A stretch of 64,000 bases of DNA from Nocardioides luteus (GCF_000960475.2 NZ_JZDQ02000019.1:50443-114442), one strand, 5' to 3'; numbered from the stretch's first letter, positions 16,067-24,059 are shown. Program-made: numbers and translations. Notes: a model not told the origin generated them from the sequence alone.

Positions 16067-16318
16067 ATGAGCGAGGACGACCTGTACGGCGAGATCCCAT
16101 CGATCGATGAGCGATCCCGGCGCGCGCTGACGGTCGCCGAGAAGTGGATCGGCGAGGGCATCGCGGGGGTCGCGATCGGTGCCACCGAGGACGGGGAGCC
16201 TGCGGTGGTGGTCTACGCCCTCGACCCGGCCTCGGCGGACGTACGGTCCCTGCCCGACGAGTGCGAGGGCCTGCCGGTGCGGGTGGAGACCGGAGACGCC
16301 TTCAGGACCGAGGACTGA
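16067..16318 (+). CDS. small protein resembling the N-terminal domain of the neighbouring protease
   Basis: An 83-residue acidic protein. Its core, GIAGVAIGATEDGEPAVVVY followed by PDECEGLPVRVETGDAF, lines up with residues about 37-95 of the convergent protease (VVGVGVGLKITNGEQTETPS, then PDTVDGKPTDVLEVGHLF): hydrophobic GV-x-GxG strand, a turn, a VxV strand, then a PD...P...V..G.F end. It therefore looks like a free-standing copy of the protease pro/recognition domain. A regulatory or inhibitor role is possible but unproven. Leaderless start; the stop lies 25 nt from the convergent protease stop. Confidence 0.65.
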   Translation: MSEDDLYGEIPSIDERSRRALTVAEKWIGEGIAGVAIGATEDGEPAVVVYALDPASADVRSLPDECEGLPVRVETGDAFRTED

Positions 16319-16343
16319 CGGCATCTCCGGGCCCTTGGGTCGA

Positions 16344-17342
16344 TCACGGCCAGACACGTACCTGGAGGGAGAGCTGGACCAGCGCGATCGGGTTCAGGAT
16401 GGTCGCCACGCTCGATCCCGCGAAGAGCAGCCCGACCGGGTTGTTCTGAAGGTCGAGCACCAGCGAGCCGGAGTCGCCGCCGGCTGACATGTTGCTCGTG
16501 ATGATCTGGTTGCAGAACTTCGCGACCTTGCCCGCGCCGTAGTTGACGTTCACGGTCGCCGCGACGGCGGTGACCCGGCCGGTGGTGAAGTTCGTGGTGC
16601 GGCCGGTCTTCTTGAGGAGCATGCCGACGGTGGCGGCCTTGGCGGCGGTGGCCGGGTAGCCGTTCCAGTAGATGTCACGGTCGATCATGTGGAACGGGAC
16701 CTCCGCGACCGCGGCGTCGACGTAGTTGCAGGACCCGTCGAACCTGATCGGTACGAACCGGGCCAGTCGGCCGATCACGTCGGACGGCGCCGTGCCACCG
16801 TCGAACGGACCGGGCTGCAGGATCGGGTCGCCGATGCTGGCGTTGTTGGAGTTGGCGAGCACGTGGTTGTTGCTGAGGATGTAGTAGCGCGGCGGAATCC
16901 CGGGCACGGGGTTCAGGTCGTACGCTCCCGCTGCGATCGTGCCGGCGGTGATCCGGTAGTGCCCGACGCTGAAACCCGGTCGGGCCGGACGGATCCGGAG
17001 CGCCAGGGTCTGGGCGTCGACCTCCTGGGTCTCCATCAGCTGCTGGCTGCCGCCCGCGAACAGGTGTCCCACCTCGAGGACATCGGTCGGCTTGCCGTCC
17101 ACCGTGTCCGGGACGGTGTCCGCCTCGCTGACCAGGTCGGTCGGCATCTTCTGGCTGACCAGGACCATGACGCTCGGCGTCTCGGTCTGCTCGCCGTTGG
17201 TGATCTTGAGGCCGACCCCGACACCGACCACGTTCTCCATGCCGAGCAGCTCCTCCTCGACCGACGCCTTCGACTCGGCGACGGCAGAGAGCTCCTCGGG
17301 CACGGTTTCCGACTGCGCCATGAACAGATCTTCGTTGTCCAT
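16344..17342 (-). CDS. trypsin-like serine protease with an N-terminal accessory domain
   Basis: A 332-residue protein. After an N-terminal helix and a beta domain (residues about 35-100), the chymotrypsin-fold catalytic residues are visible: His in ILSNNHVLAN near 155, Asp in YVDAAVAE near 210 and Ser in SAGGDSGSLVLD near 296. No signal peptide or transmembrane segment, unusual for this fold in bacteria, so it may act in the cytoplasm or leave by another route. ATG at 17342 with AGGGGGA 7 nt upstream; a frame extension to 17402 lacks such a site. Resembles plant Nal1/bacterial trypsin-like peptidases that carry this small N-domain. Confidence 0.8.
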   Translation of the reverse strand: MDNEDLFMAQSETVPEELSAVAESKASVEEELLGMENVVGVGVGLKITNGEQTETPSVMVLVSQKMPTDLVSEADTVPDTVDGKPTDVLEVGHLFAGGSQQLMETQEVDAQTLALRIRPARPGFSVGHYRITAGTIAAGAYDLNPVPGIPPRYYILSNNHVLANSNNASIGDPILQPGPFDGGTAPSDVIGRLARFVPIRFDGSCNYVDAAVAEVPFHMIDRDIYWNGYPATAAKAATVGMLLKKTGRTTNFTTGRVTAVAATVNVNYGAGKVAKFCNQIITSNMSAGGDSGSLVLDLQNNPVGLLFAGSSVATILNPIALVQLSLQVRVWP

Positions 17343-17439
17343 GTTCGTTCCCCCTGTCGGCTCCAGGTTCCGGGCCATCCAGAACGACGGCTGGAGCCTC
17401 ACTTGGAGGAGTGCGACCGCCAGGGCGCTGATACGCCGG

Positions 17440-17913
17440 TCAGGTCCGGTTCGGGTCGCCTCGGCTGACGTCGACGTACTCGATCTCGATCGCGGAGAGG
17501 TCGAGGCCGGGGGCCGGCCCGAGGAGGTCCCGGACGATGTCGAGGATCTGCGGGCGCAGGGTGTCGGCGAGGGGGTGGAGCTCGACGCCGTACCTGGCGA
17601 CGAGGCGGATGTCGATGCCGGTCAGCCGGCCCTCGTCGACGTGCAGCTCGATGTTGTCGGGCGCGTGGGTCGGGTGCTGCTGGAGGAGCCGGCGCAGCGC
17701 CGCACTGACGACGCGCGCGGAGACGTAGGTCTCGGAGCCTTCCTCATCGCGCGCCGACGTGCCCTGCTCGGTGAAGGTCAGGATCGGCTCGGAGGGGACG
17801 ACGACGCGGCGCACGCGCGCCATGATCGACTCGGCCAGGTCGACCCAACCGGGGGGCTGCTCGGCACGGGCGGCGCGGATGGCGCGCCCGAGCGGACTGG
17901 GATCTACCGCCAT
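17440..17913 (-). CDS. Asp23/Gls24-like protein paired with the ECF sigma factor
   Basis: A 157-residue protein whose residues 65-145 (YVSARVVSAALRRLLQQHP, GIDIRLVARYGVELHPLADTLRPQILDIVRDLLG, EIEYVDV) follow the Asp23/Gls24 beta-alpha pattern: a strand ending in YG, a helix, then a final strand ending in VDV. The N-terminal 40 residues form a charged helix. ATG at 17913 overlaps the 3' end of the sigma gene by 10 nt, so the two are coupled. Being separated from, and divergent to, the main Asp23 operon, it may link the sigma factor to the envelope-stress proteins, for example as a membrane-proximal partner. No anti-sigma zinc motif is present. Confidence 0.7.
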   Translation of the reverse strand: MAVDPSPLGRAIRAARAEQPPGWVDLAESIMARVRRVVVPSEPILTFTEQGTSARDEEGSETYVSARVVSAALRRLLQQHPTHAPDNIELHVDEGRLTGIDIRLVARYGVELHPLADTLRPQILDIVRDLLGPAPGLDLSAIEIEYVDVSRGDPNRT

Positions 17914-18473
17914 CGGGCCATCCTCTCCGCGAGTGTGCGTCGTCCGCGGTAGAGGTGACCGCGGACGGCTCCGATCGGCATGGCCAGGGCGATGGAGATC
18001 TCCTCGTAACTCATCTCTTCGACCTCCCGCAACAGCCAGGTCGCCCTTTGATGCCACGGCAGTTCGTTCAATGCTAGCTGCAACGCTTCCAGAAGCTCGG
18101 CGTCCAGAACAGACTGCAGCGGGTTGTCCGGCGCGGCCGGCGTCAGCCGCGACATCAGCCCGTCGTCGATGGGCGTCGCCCGCCGGTTGCGCTGGAGATC
18201 GGCCGCGCGCCGGTGCACGAGACGGATCAACCAGGTACGCAGGGAGGAGCGCCCCGCGAAGCCGGACAGGCTCCGCCACGCGGAGACGAACGCCTCCTGG
18301 GTCACCTCGGAGGCGTCGCTCGCGTCGCCGACCATGTGGAGGGCGTACCGGTACATGGCGGGGCCGTGGCGATCCACGATCTCGCGGAAGGCCTCCTGGT
18401 CGCCCAGGCGGGCCGCGCGCACCAGCGCCTCATCCGTCGCCCATGGCTCAGATGACGCCTGCGATGTCGACAT
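17904..18473 (-). CDS. ECF-type RNA polymerase sigma factor
   Basis: A 189-residue sigma-70 family protein. Region 2 covers residues about 20-90 (EALVRAARLGDQEAFREIV, then DASEVTQEAFVSAWRSL and LRTWLIRLVHRRAAD) and region 4 covers about 130-185 (ALNELPWHQRATWLLREVEEMSYEEISIALAMPIGAVRGHLYRGR). The spacing lacks region 3, as in ECF factors. It diverges from the Asp23/Gls24 operon and is the likely activator of that operon and itself. An Asp23-like gene overlaps its end rather than a classical anti-sigma gene. The start used is the ATG at 18473. Confidence 0.9.
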   Translation of the reverse strand: MSTSQASSEPWATDEALVRAARLGDQEAFREIVDRHGPAMYRYALHMVGDASDASEVTQEAFVSAWRSLSGFAGRSSLRTWLIRLVHRRAADLQRNRRATPIDDGLMSRLTPAAPDNPLQSVLDAELLEALQLALNELPWHQRATWLLREVEEMSYEEISIALAMPIGAVRGHLYRGRRTLAERMARWR

Positions 18474-18651
18474 TGCCCCCGAGTTCCTCGTCTGCTGCCA
18501 CGCGAGGGGCAGTGTCCGGATAGGAGAGTTCTACCATCCCCAAGCAAAGAGATGTGATCCAGGACACACCCAGATTCTTGTGACATATCGGTCCGACGCC
18601 GCGACTAACCAGCATCAGTACGACCGAACACGAATCAGGAAGGTTCTTCTC

Positions 18652-19125
18652 ATGACGCAGACGAAGTCCGCAGGCACGAGCTCGACCAACGACTCCGACG
18701 GTCAGGTGGACCGCACCGACTCGAGCGCTCTGGCCTCCGAGTACGGCCGTACCTCGATCGCCGACACCGTGGTCTCGAAGATCGCGGGCATCGCGGCGCG
18801 GGAGATCAGCGGCGTGCACGACCTCGGTGGTGGCGCGGCGCGTGCGGCGGGTGCGATCCGTGAGCGGATCCCGGGCTCGCGTACGAACCTGGGCCAGGGT
18901 GTCGCGGTGGAGGTGGGGGAGCGGCAGGCAGCCGCCGACCTCGACATCGTCGCCGAGTACGGCACCTCGATCCCTGACCTCGCCTCGGCGATCCGTCGCA
19001 ACGTGAAGGCCTCCGTCGAGCGGATGACCGGCCTCGAGGTCACCGAGGTCAACATCACCGTCCACGACGTCTTCCTCGAGGACGAGGCCGGCGACTCGGA
19101 CGCGGACGCCCGGCGGGTGGAGTGA
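18652..19125 (+). CDS. Asp23/Gls24 family envelope stress response protein
   Basis: A 157-residue protein with a typical Asp23 domain at residues 30-135: TSIADTVVSKIAGIAAREISGVHDL, then VAVEVGERQAAADLDIVAEYGTSIPDLASAIRRNVKASVERMTGLEVTEVNITVHDVF. A Ser/Asp-rich tail extends both ends. In Firmicutes Asp23 is anchored to the membrane by AmaP and protects the envelope; an AmaP-like gene ends this operon. AGGAAGG lies 8 nt upstream of the ATG. First gene of a six-gene set in which neighbours overlap by 4-8 nt. Confidence 0.92.
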   Translation: MTQTKSAGTSSTNDSDGQVDRTDSSALASEYGRTSIADTVVSKIAGIAAREISGVHDLGGGAARAAGAIRERIPGSRTNLGQGVAVEVGERQAAADLDIVAEYGTSIPDLASAIRRNVKASVERMTGLEVTEVNITVHDVFLEDEAGDSDADARRVE

Positions 19126-19466
19126 CCGTGCCAGCCGGCCCCGATCCGGAGGACGACGTCGGCGCCGAGCCGGAGGTCGCCGATGTGGTCGCGGCCGCCG
19201 TGCTCGCCGTACCCGGCGTCCACGACCTGCACGCCGGAGTCGCCGGGGAGGTGGCCACCTACCTCCCCGGGCGCCGGGTCAACGGGATCAGGATGCGCGA
19301 GCCCGGTTGCTCGATCCATGTGGTGCTCGACTGGGGGACTCCGGTCCTCGACACCACCGACGCCGTGCGCGCGGCGGTCCGCCCGTACGTGTCGGGCCCC
19401 ATCGACGTCACCGTCGAAGACATCCTCCCGCCCGGCAGCACCGGCTCGGCTCCGGCCGCGCTCTGA
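19122..19466 (+). CDS. Asp23/Gls24-like small protein
   Basis: A 114-residue shorter relative of Asp23: VADVVAAAVLAVPGVHDLHAG (residues 20-40), a basic loop, a strand SIHVVLDWGTPVLD where the usual YG is WG, a helix and a final strand IDVTVEDILPP. GTG at 19122 overlaps the TGA of the preceding gene. Second gene of the operon; probably forms mixed assemblies with the neighbouring paralogues. Confidence 0.8.
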   Translation: MTVPAGPDPEDDVGAEPEVADVVAAAVLAVPGVHDLHAGVAGEVATYLPGRRVNGIRMREPGCSIHVVLDWGTPVLDTTDAVRAAVRPYVSGPIDVTVEDILPPGSTGSAPAAL

Positions 19467-19490
19467 CCCTTCACAAGGAGAGAACACGTC

Positions 19491-19667
19491 ATGACCAACT
19501 CGACACTCGGCCTGGTCGCCGGACTGTTGCTCACGATCGCCATCGTCACCGGGGGACTGGTCGGCCTGCTCCTGGCCATCGTGCTGGGCGGGGCCGGCTA
19601 CCTCATCGGAGGACATGTCGACGGCGAGCTCGACCTCCGCAGCGTGCTGCGAGGACGCCGTGGTTGA
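19491..19667 (+). CDS. small DUF2273-like membrane protein
   Basis: A 58-residue protein. Residues 5-40 form one long or two closely packed hydrophobic helices (LGLVAGLLLTIAIVTGGLVG, LLLAIVLGGAGYLIGG), followed by a charged tail DGELDLRSVLRGRRG. Small DUF2273-type membrane proteins accompany Asp23 and AmaP in many Gram-positives. AAGGAGAG lies 6-9 nt before the ATG. The next gene starts 8 nt before its stop. Confidence 0.8.
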   Translation: MTNSTLGLVAGLLLTIAIVTGGLVGLLLAIVLGGAGYLIGGHVDGELDLRSVLRGRRG

Positions 19668-20064
19668 GGCTCCCACGCGTCCGATGCATCTCATCGACGC
19701 CGACGCCTCTGACCCGGCGGAGGACCGCGGCACCCTGGACGTCCGGAACAAGGCGCTCCAGCGGATCATCGAGCGCGTCGCCCTGAGCGTCCCGGGCACG
19801 GTGGTCCATCGCAGCGGCCTCGGCCGGGTCATCGGGTCGGCGCTGCCGAAGGCCGACATCACGGCCGAGGGGCGTGCCGTCCGGGTGAAGCTCGACGTCG
19901 CCATGGCCTGGCCCGGGAACGTCTCCCGCGTCGCCACCTCGGCTCGGGACGCCGTACGTCAGGAGGCGTTCCGCCTCTCGGGCATCGAGATCCGGAGCGT
20001 GGACGTCACCGTGCACGCGGTCGACCCGTCGGCCGCCGAGGACACCGGTAGGAGGGTGGAATGA
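19660..20064 (+). CDS. Asp23/Gls24-like protein
   Basis: A 134-residue Asp23 relative: LQRIIERVALSVPGTVVHRSGLG (residues 28-50), VRVKLDVAMAWPGNVSRVATSARDAVRQEAF, ending SGIEIRSVDVTVHAV. The start is taken as GTG 19660 (overlapping the upstream stop, GAGGA 4 nt before); ATG 19684 is an alternative. Third Asp23 paralogue of the operon, differing in having WPG in place of the YG signature. Confidence 0.78.
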   Translation: MVEAPTRPMHLIDADASDPAEDRGTLDVRNKALQRIIERVALSVPGTVVHRSGLGRVIGSALPKADITAEGRAVRVKLDVAMAWPGNVSRVATSARDAVRQEAFRLSGIEIRSVDVTVHAVDPSAAEDTGRRVE

Positions 20065-20660
20065 GCACGCACACCGTCGAACCATCAGCCGAACCCGTCA
20101 GTCTCCCTGCGCCGCCCCGCGCCCAGCCGCGCCGAGCGCCCGTGGTGGTCCCGGCGGCGATCGTGCTCGCCCTGGTGCTGATCGGGGTCGCCGTGGTCGC
20201 CGTCCGCGAGCTCCTGGTGAGCCAGGGATGGGCAACCGGCTCTCCGGTCGTCCCCGACCTGGTCGCCGGCCTCGACGGGCTCGGCCCCTCGGCCGGGCTG
20301 GCCGCCGCCGGCGGAGGGATCGCCCTCATCGGGCTGGTGGTGCTCTGGCTCGCGATCCGGCCCGGCCGGCGTACGCACCTGCGGGTCGCGGGCGACGCCG
20401 ACCTCTGGCTCGCGCCCGGCGCCGTTGCGGCCGTTGCCCAGGAGACCGCCGACCGGCTGCCCGGGGTGATGTCGGCCGACTCCTCGCGCAGCACCCGCCG
20501 TCGCGTGGTCGTCGACGTCGTCGTCGCCGCGCGCAACACCCCCGACGGTCCCCAGGAGGCTGCCGCCGTGACCGAGCACGTGAGAGCCGTCCTCGACGAC
20601 GAGGTCGGCCGTCCGACCGGAACCAGCATCAAGGTGCGCGCTACGGAGGTGCCCCGATGA
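20061..20660 (+). CDS. DUF6286-like membrane protein of the Asp23 operon
   Basis: A 199-residue protein. A Pro-rich N-terminus precedes two transmembrane helices (about 28-50, VVVPAAIVLALVLIGVAVVA, and 80-98, GIALIGLVVLWLAI). The C-terminal half has the Asp23-like strand pattern seen in actinobacterial DUF6286 proteins (RRVVVDVVVAARNTPDG ... SIKVRATEVPR). The ATG overlaps the upstream stop (ATGA) and its own stop overlaps the next start. Likely a membrane partner of the soluble Asp23 paralogues. Confidence 0.8.
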   Translation: MSTHTVEPSAEPVSLPAPPRAQPRRAPVVVPAAIVLALVLIGVAVVAVRELLVSQGWATGSPVVPDLVAGLDGLGPSAGLAAAGGGIALIGLVVLWLAIRPGRRTHLRVAGDADLWLAPGAVAAVAQETADRLPGVMSADSSRSTRRRVVVDVVVAARNTPDGPQEAAAVTEHVRAVLDDEVGRPTGTSIKVRATEVPR

Positions 20661-21241
20661 CTCCCCGTGTGATCAGGTTCGACCGGGTGATGACCCTGCT
20701 CGTGGCGGTGCTCGTGATCGCCCTGGGTCTGCTGATCGTCGACTGGCACTACCAGTGGGTCCTGCGGACCTACCCGGCCGAGCTGTCCACCGGCCCGGCG
20801 CGTGACATCGTCACCTCCGACTGGTTCCCGTGGGCGTTCGCCGCCGCCGGCGTCCTGCTCGGCCTTCTCGGCCTGGCGTGGCTGCTCTCGCACCTGGGCC
20901 GCCGCGGCCCCTCGACCCTGCGTCTCGACGCCAGCGACCAGACCGGGCGTGTCCAGGCCGACCTCCGCTCGATCGCGGACGCGGCCGCCACCCGGCTCGA
21001 GAACCTGGCCCCGCTGACCGCGGTCACCGGAACCGTGCTCACCATCCGGTCACAGCCGGTGATCCTGCTCCGGGGCCACATCGACCCCGCCGCCGCGGTC
21101 GCGCCGGTCGCGGACGCCGCGGAGGTCTGCGCGCGGGACGTCGCCGCTGCCTTCCCCGACGACTCGATCACCTGTCGGGTCCTCATCGACCCGCCGCGCC
21201 GGGGCAGGGGACGACAGCAGTCCCACATGCGCGTGCAGTGA
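20657..21241 (+). CDS. AmaP-like alkaline shock response membrane anchor protein
   Basis: A 194-residue protein with two transmembrane helices (residues 10-30, VMTLLVAVLVIALGLLIVDW, and about 55-76) and a C-terminal soluble domain (about 90-180), the layout of AmaP, which tethers Asp23 to the membrane in Staphylococcus. The cytoplasmic domain here contains LRLDASDQTGRVQADLRSIADAAATRLE and ends in a basic RGRGRQQSHMR tail. Last gene of the operon; a very long perfect hairpin follows directly. Confidence 0.78.
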   Translation: MTPRVIRFDRVMTLLVAVLVIALGLLIVDWHYQWVLRTYPAELSTGPARDIVTSDWFPWAFAAAGVLLGLLGLAWLLSHLGRRGPSTLRLDASDQTGRVQADLRSIADAAATRLENLAPLTAVTGTVLTIRSQPVILLRGHIDPAAAVAPVADAAEVCARDVAAAFPDDSITCRVLIDPPRRGRGRQQSHMRVQ

Positions 21242-21247
21242 CCGCCC

Positions 21248-21317
21248 GCTCGATGCTCCTGAAGGCGGCGCGACCTCGCGCGGGGGCGAAGTCGCGCCGT
21301 CGTCAGGAGCATCGAGC
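21248..21317. terminator. long perfect stem-loop after the Asp23 operon
   Basis: GCTCGATGCTCCTGA (21248-21262) is exactly inverted at 21303-21317, with an inner perfect stem GGCGCGAC (21267-21274) / GTCGCGCC (21291-21298). It lies between the Asp23 operon and the convergent egtD gene and probably terminates both. Confidence 0.75.
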
Positions 21318-21337
21318 GGATCTGTGACGAGCAGCGC

Positions 21338-22339
21338 TCAGCGCTTGGCCAGCACGAGCGCGTACGCCTCGTCCGGATCGGTCCACCAGCGGAGGTCGCG
21401 GAAGCCCGCCGCCTCGAGCTCGCCGGCGACGCTGTCTCGACGGAACTTGCAGGACAGCTCGGTGAGGAGCTCCTCGCCCTTGTCGAACTCGATGACGAGG
21501 TCGAGCTCGCTCAGCTCCACGCGGGCCGGGTCCTGGGCGACGAGTCGCATCTCGATCCGTTCCTCCTCGGCGTTCCAGCGCGCCAGGTGCCGGAACCCGT
21601 CGGGGTCGAAGTCGGCGCCCAGGCTCCGGTTGAGCACGCGCAGCGCGTTGAGGTTGAACTCGGCGGTCACGCCGGCGGCGTCGTCGTAGGCGGCGACGAG
21701 CTGCCCGGGGTCCTTGACCAGGTCGAGCCCGAGCAGCAGGCCTTCCCCGGGCCGCATCGCGGCGGCCACCGATCCCAGGAACCGCGCGCGTCCGGGGCGG
21801 TCGTAGTTGCCCAGCGTGCTGCCGAGCAGTGCGATCATCCGGCGTCCCGGGGTCGGCAGCTGCCCGAGATGCCGGTCGAAGTCGGCGACGACCCCCTCCA
21901 GGACGAGCCCCGGCCTCTCCTCGGCGAGCGCGTCCATCGCCTGGGTGAGCGCGCTGGCGCTGACATCGACCGGGACGTACGTCGTCAGCCGGCCGGTCCG
22001 ATCCAGGGCATCGAGCAGGAGCCGGGTCTTCTCCGAGGAACCCGATCCGAGTTCGAGGAGCACCTCGGCGTCGGAGGCGTCGGCGATCTCCTGCGCGCGC
22101 TCGGTGAGCAGCGCCCGTTCGGTGCGTGTCGGGTAGTACTCGGGCAGCCGGGTGATCTCCTCGAACAGCTCCGAACCACGCTCGTCGTAGAAGTACTTCG
22201 GTGGCAGCCACTTCGGTGACGCACTCAAGCCGGTGCGTGCATCCTCCGCCAGGCTCTGCCGCAGGTCGTCGGCGGTCAGCAGGGTGGTGATCCTGCCCCG
22301 GGCTGGTGTGTTCGTCCGGCCGTCGATGTCGAGGGTCAC
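21338..22339 (-). CDS. egtD: L-histidine N-alpha-methyltransferase (ergothioneine biosynthesis)
   Basis: A 333-residue EgtD. SAM-binding block LLELGSGSSEKTRLLLDAL near residue 94 and the histidine-binding region (LPEYYPTRTE near 65, LLGSTLGNYDR near 166, YDDAAGVTAEFNLNALRVLNRSLGADFD near 215) match the family closely, and the size is typical. It trimethylates histidine to hercynine. GTG at 22339 has AAGGAG 8 nt upstream and overlaps the stop of the preceding short gene (GTGA). Last gene of egtB-(egtC-like)-egtD. Confidence 0.93.
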   Translation of the reverse strand: MTLDIDGRTNTPARGRITTLLTADDLRQSLAEDARTGLSASPKWLPPKYFYDERGSELFEEITRLPEYYPTRTERALLTERAQEIADASDAEVLLELGSGSSEKTRLLLDALDRTGRLTTYVPVDVSASALTQAMDALAEERPGLVLEGVVADFDRHLGQLPTPGRRMIALLGSTLGNYDRPGRARFLGSVAAAMRPGEGLLLGLDLVKDPGQLVAAYDDAAGVTAEFNLNALRVLNRSLGADFDPDGFRHLARWNAEEERIEMRLVAQDPARVELSELDLVIEFDKGEELLTELSCKFRRDSVAGELEAAGFRDLRWWTDPDEAYALVLAKR

Positions 22340-22806
22340 GCGAGGTTCTCCTTCGGGTTGTGACGAGGTGTGTCGAGCCGCCACCAGGTGGGCCCGCACG
22401 GGCTGAGGACGCCGATGGTGCGCGGCGGGATCGTGGTGGACGGAGCGCCGGGGAGCGGGCGGTTGCTGACGACGTACTCCCAGGCGGCGGGCTGGGCGAG
22501 GTGGCTGCCCTCGTCGCCGGTCAGCAGGGCGAGGTCCTCCCCGTCGGTGAGGAGGACGGAGAAGCCACCGACCTCCAGCTCGTTGGCGAGCTGGACCACG
22601 GCGGAGCCGACCGGCAGGCGCTCCTGCTGTGCCTTCTCGAGGATGGGCGTCCACGAGGCATCGATGGTGCCGTTGACCGCGACCGTCCATGCGCCGAGTC
22701 GCAGGGGATCCGGGCAGTCGTCGTCAGGACAGGCCCAGTCGGCGTGCATCCGGGGTGGTCCGAGGATGCCGCGATGGGCACACGTGATCGCTGCCGACCA
22801 GGTCAC
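22336..22806 (-). CDS. short, probably degenerate EgtC-like protein
   Basis: A 156-residue ORF coupled at both ends (its GTG overlaps the egtB stop, its TGA overlaps the egtD start), sitting where egtC lies in other actinobacteria. Parts recall EgtC glutamine amidotransferase: CAHRGILGPPR near residue 9, WTVAVNGTID near 40 and FSVLLTDGEDLALLTGD near 75. However the nucleophile Cys is not residue 2, about 70 residues holding the catalytic core are missing, and a Met-Cys pair (GTG-TGC at 22783-22778) sits in another frame. It may be a decayed egtC kept for coupling, or an unrelated small protein. Confidence 0.5.
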   Translation of the reverse strand: MTWSAAITCAHRGILGPPRMHADWACPDDDCPDPLRLGAWTVAVNGTIDASWTPILEKAQQERLPVGSAVVQLANELEVGGFSVLLTDGEDLALLTGDEGSHLAQPAAWEYVVSNRPLPGAPSTTIPPRTIGVLSPCGPTWWRLDTPRHNPKENLA

Positions 22807-24059
22807 GCACGGCGCCCGTCGTCGGCGAGCCGGAGCCCGGTAACGGGCCAGCGGGCGCCCGGCGGGAAGAAGTTGCGGTAGGAGGCCCGGGTGTGTCCCG
22901 GCGGGGTGAGCGCGCACCCGCCGCGGAGCACCATCTGGTTCGACATGAACTTCCCGTTGTACTCACCGATCGCGCCGGCGGCGGGGTGGAAGCCGGGGTA
23001 GGGCAGGTAGGCCGAGGAGGTCCACTCCCAGCAGTCCCCGAAGAGCTGGCGCAGGCCGCCGGTCGCCGGGCCGGCCGCGCGTGGGTGGAAGCTGTCCCGG
23101 TCGGCGAGGTTGCCGGTCACCTCGTAGGTCCAGGCGGCGTGCTCCCACTCGGCCTCGGTCGGGAGGCGCTTGCCGGCCCAGGTGGCGTACGCGTCGGCCT
23201 CGTAATGGCTCAGGTGGCAGACCGGCAGTCCCGGGTCGAGCGGTGTGGTGCCGTGCAGGGTGTGCTCGAACCAGACCCCGTCCGTTTGGCGCCAGTAGAA
23301 CGGTGCCTCCCAGCCCTCGGCGTTGACCCGCGCCCACCCGTCCGAGAGCCACAGCTCGGGACGCCGGTAGCCGCCGTCGGCCATGAACTCCAGCCACTCG
23401 CCGTTGGTGATCAACCGGTCGGCCAGCCGGTACGGCTCCAGCCACTGCTGGTGCCGCGGAAGCTCGTTGTCGAAGCAGAAGCCACCGCCCTCGGAACCGA
23501 TCTCGACCAGGCCGCCGTCGATGTCGACCCATCCCAGCCGGTCGGTCCCGTCGCCCGCGACCGGGCGCCCGGCGTACGTCGGCTGCAGCGGGTTGAGCGA
23601 CAGCACGTGCTTGATGTCCATCAGCAGCAGCTCCTGGTGCTGCTGCTCGTGGTGGAAGCCGAGCTCGATGGTCGGGGCGAGCTTGGCGAAGGTGCCCTCG
23701 TCCACGCGGTCGAGGAGGTCCCGGATCCGGTCGTCGACGTTGCGCCGGTAGTCGCCGACCTCGTACGCGCCGGGGCGGCTGATCACGCCACGCATAGGCC
23801 GTGCGTAGCGCGGCCCGACCTGCTCGTAGTAGCTGTTGAAGAGGAACCAGTACTGGTCCTGGAACGGGGTGAAGCCGGCCTCGTTCTCGGCCAGCACGAA
23901 GGTCTCGAAGAACCAGGTCACGTGCGCGCGATGCCACTTGGTGGGGGAGACATCCGGCATCGACTGGACCGTCTGGTCCTCGGGCGAGAGTGGTGCGGCG
24001 AGGCGTTCGGTGTCGGCCCGGACTTCGTCGAAGCGGGCGATCGCGGTGGTCGTGTCCAT
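22803..24059 (-). CDS. egtB: ergothioneine sulfoxide synthase, cysteine-using-type EgtB
   Basis: A 418-residue iron-dependent enzyme that joins hercynine to a thiol. N-terminal DinB-like part has the metal ligands: His in SPTKWHRAHVTWFFETF (His46) and HHEQQHQEL (residues 136-144). The C-terminal formylglycine-enzyme-like part has LPTEAEWEHAA and closes with RASYRNFFPPGARWPVTG. SPxKWHxAHxTWFFE plus LFNSYY are, from memory, features of type II EgtB, which uses free cysteine, whereas mycobacterial EgtB uses gamma-glutamylcysteine. ATG at 24059 with AGGAG 7 nt upstream; an open frame continues to 24233 without support. Confidence 0.92.
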   Translation of the reverse strand: MDTTTAIARFDEVRADTERLAAPLSPEDQTVQSMPDVSPTKWHRAHVTWFFETFVLAENEAGFTPFQDQYWFLFNSYYEQVGPRYARPMRGVISRPGAYEVGDYRRNVDDRIRDLLDRVDEGTFAKLAPTIELGFHHEQQHQELLLMDIKHVLSLNPLQPTYAGRPVAGDGTDRLGWVDIDGGLVEIGSEGGGFCFDNELPRHQQWLEPYRLADRLITNGEWLEFMADGGYRRPELWLSDGWARVNAEGWEAPFYWRQTDGVWFEHTLHGTTPLDPGLPVCHLSHYEADAYATWAGKRLPTEAEWEHAAWTYEVTGNLADRDSFHPRAAGPATGGLRQLFGDCWEWTSSAYLPYPGFHPAAGAIGEYNGKFMSNQMVLRGGCALTPPGHTRASYRNFFPPGARWPVTGLRLADDGRRA

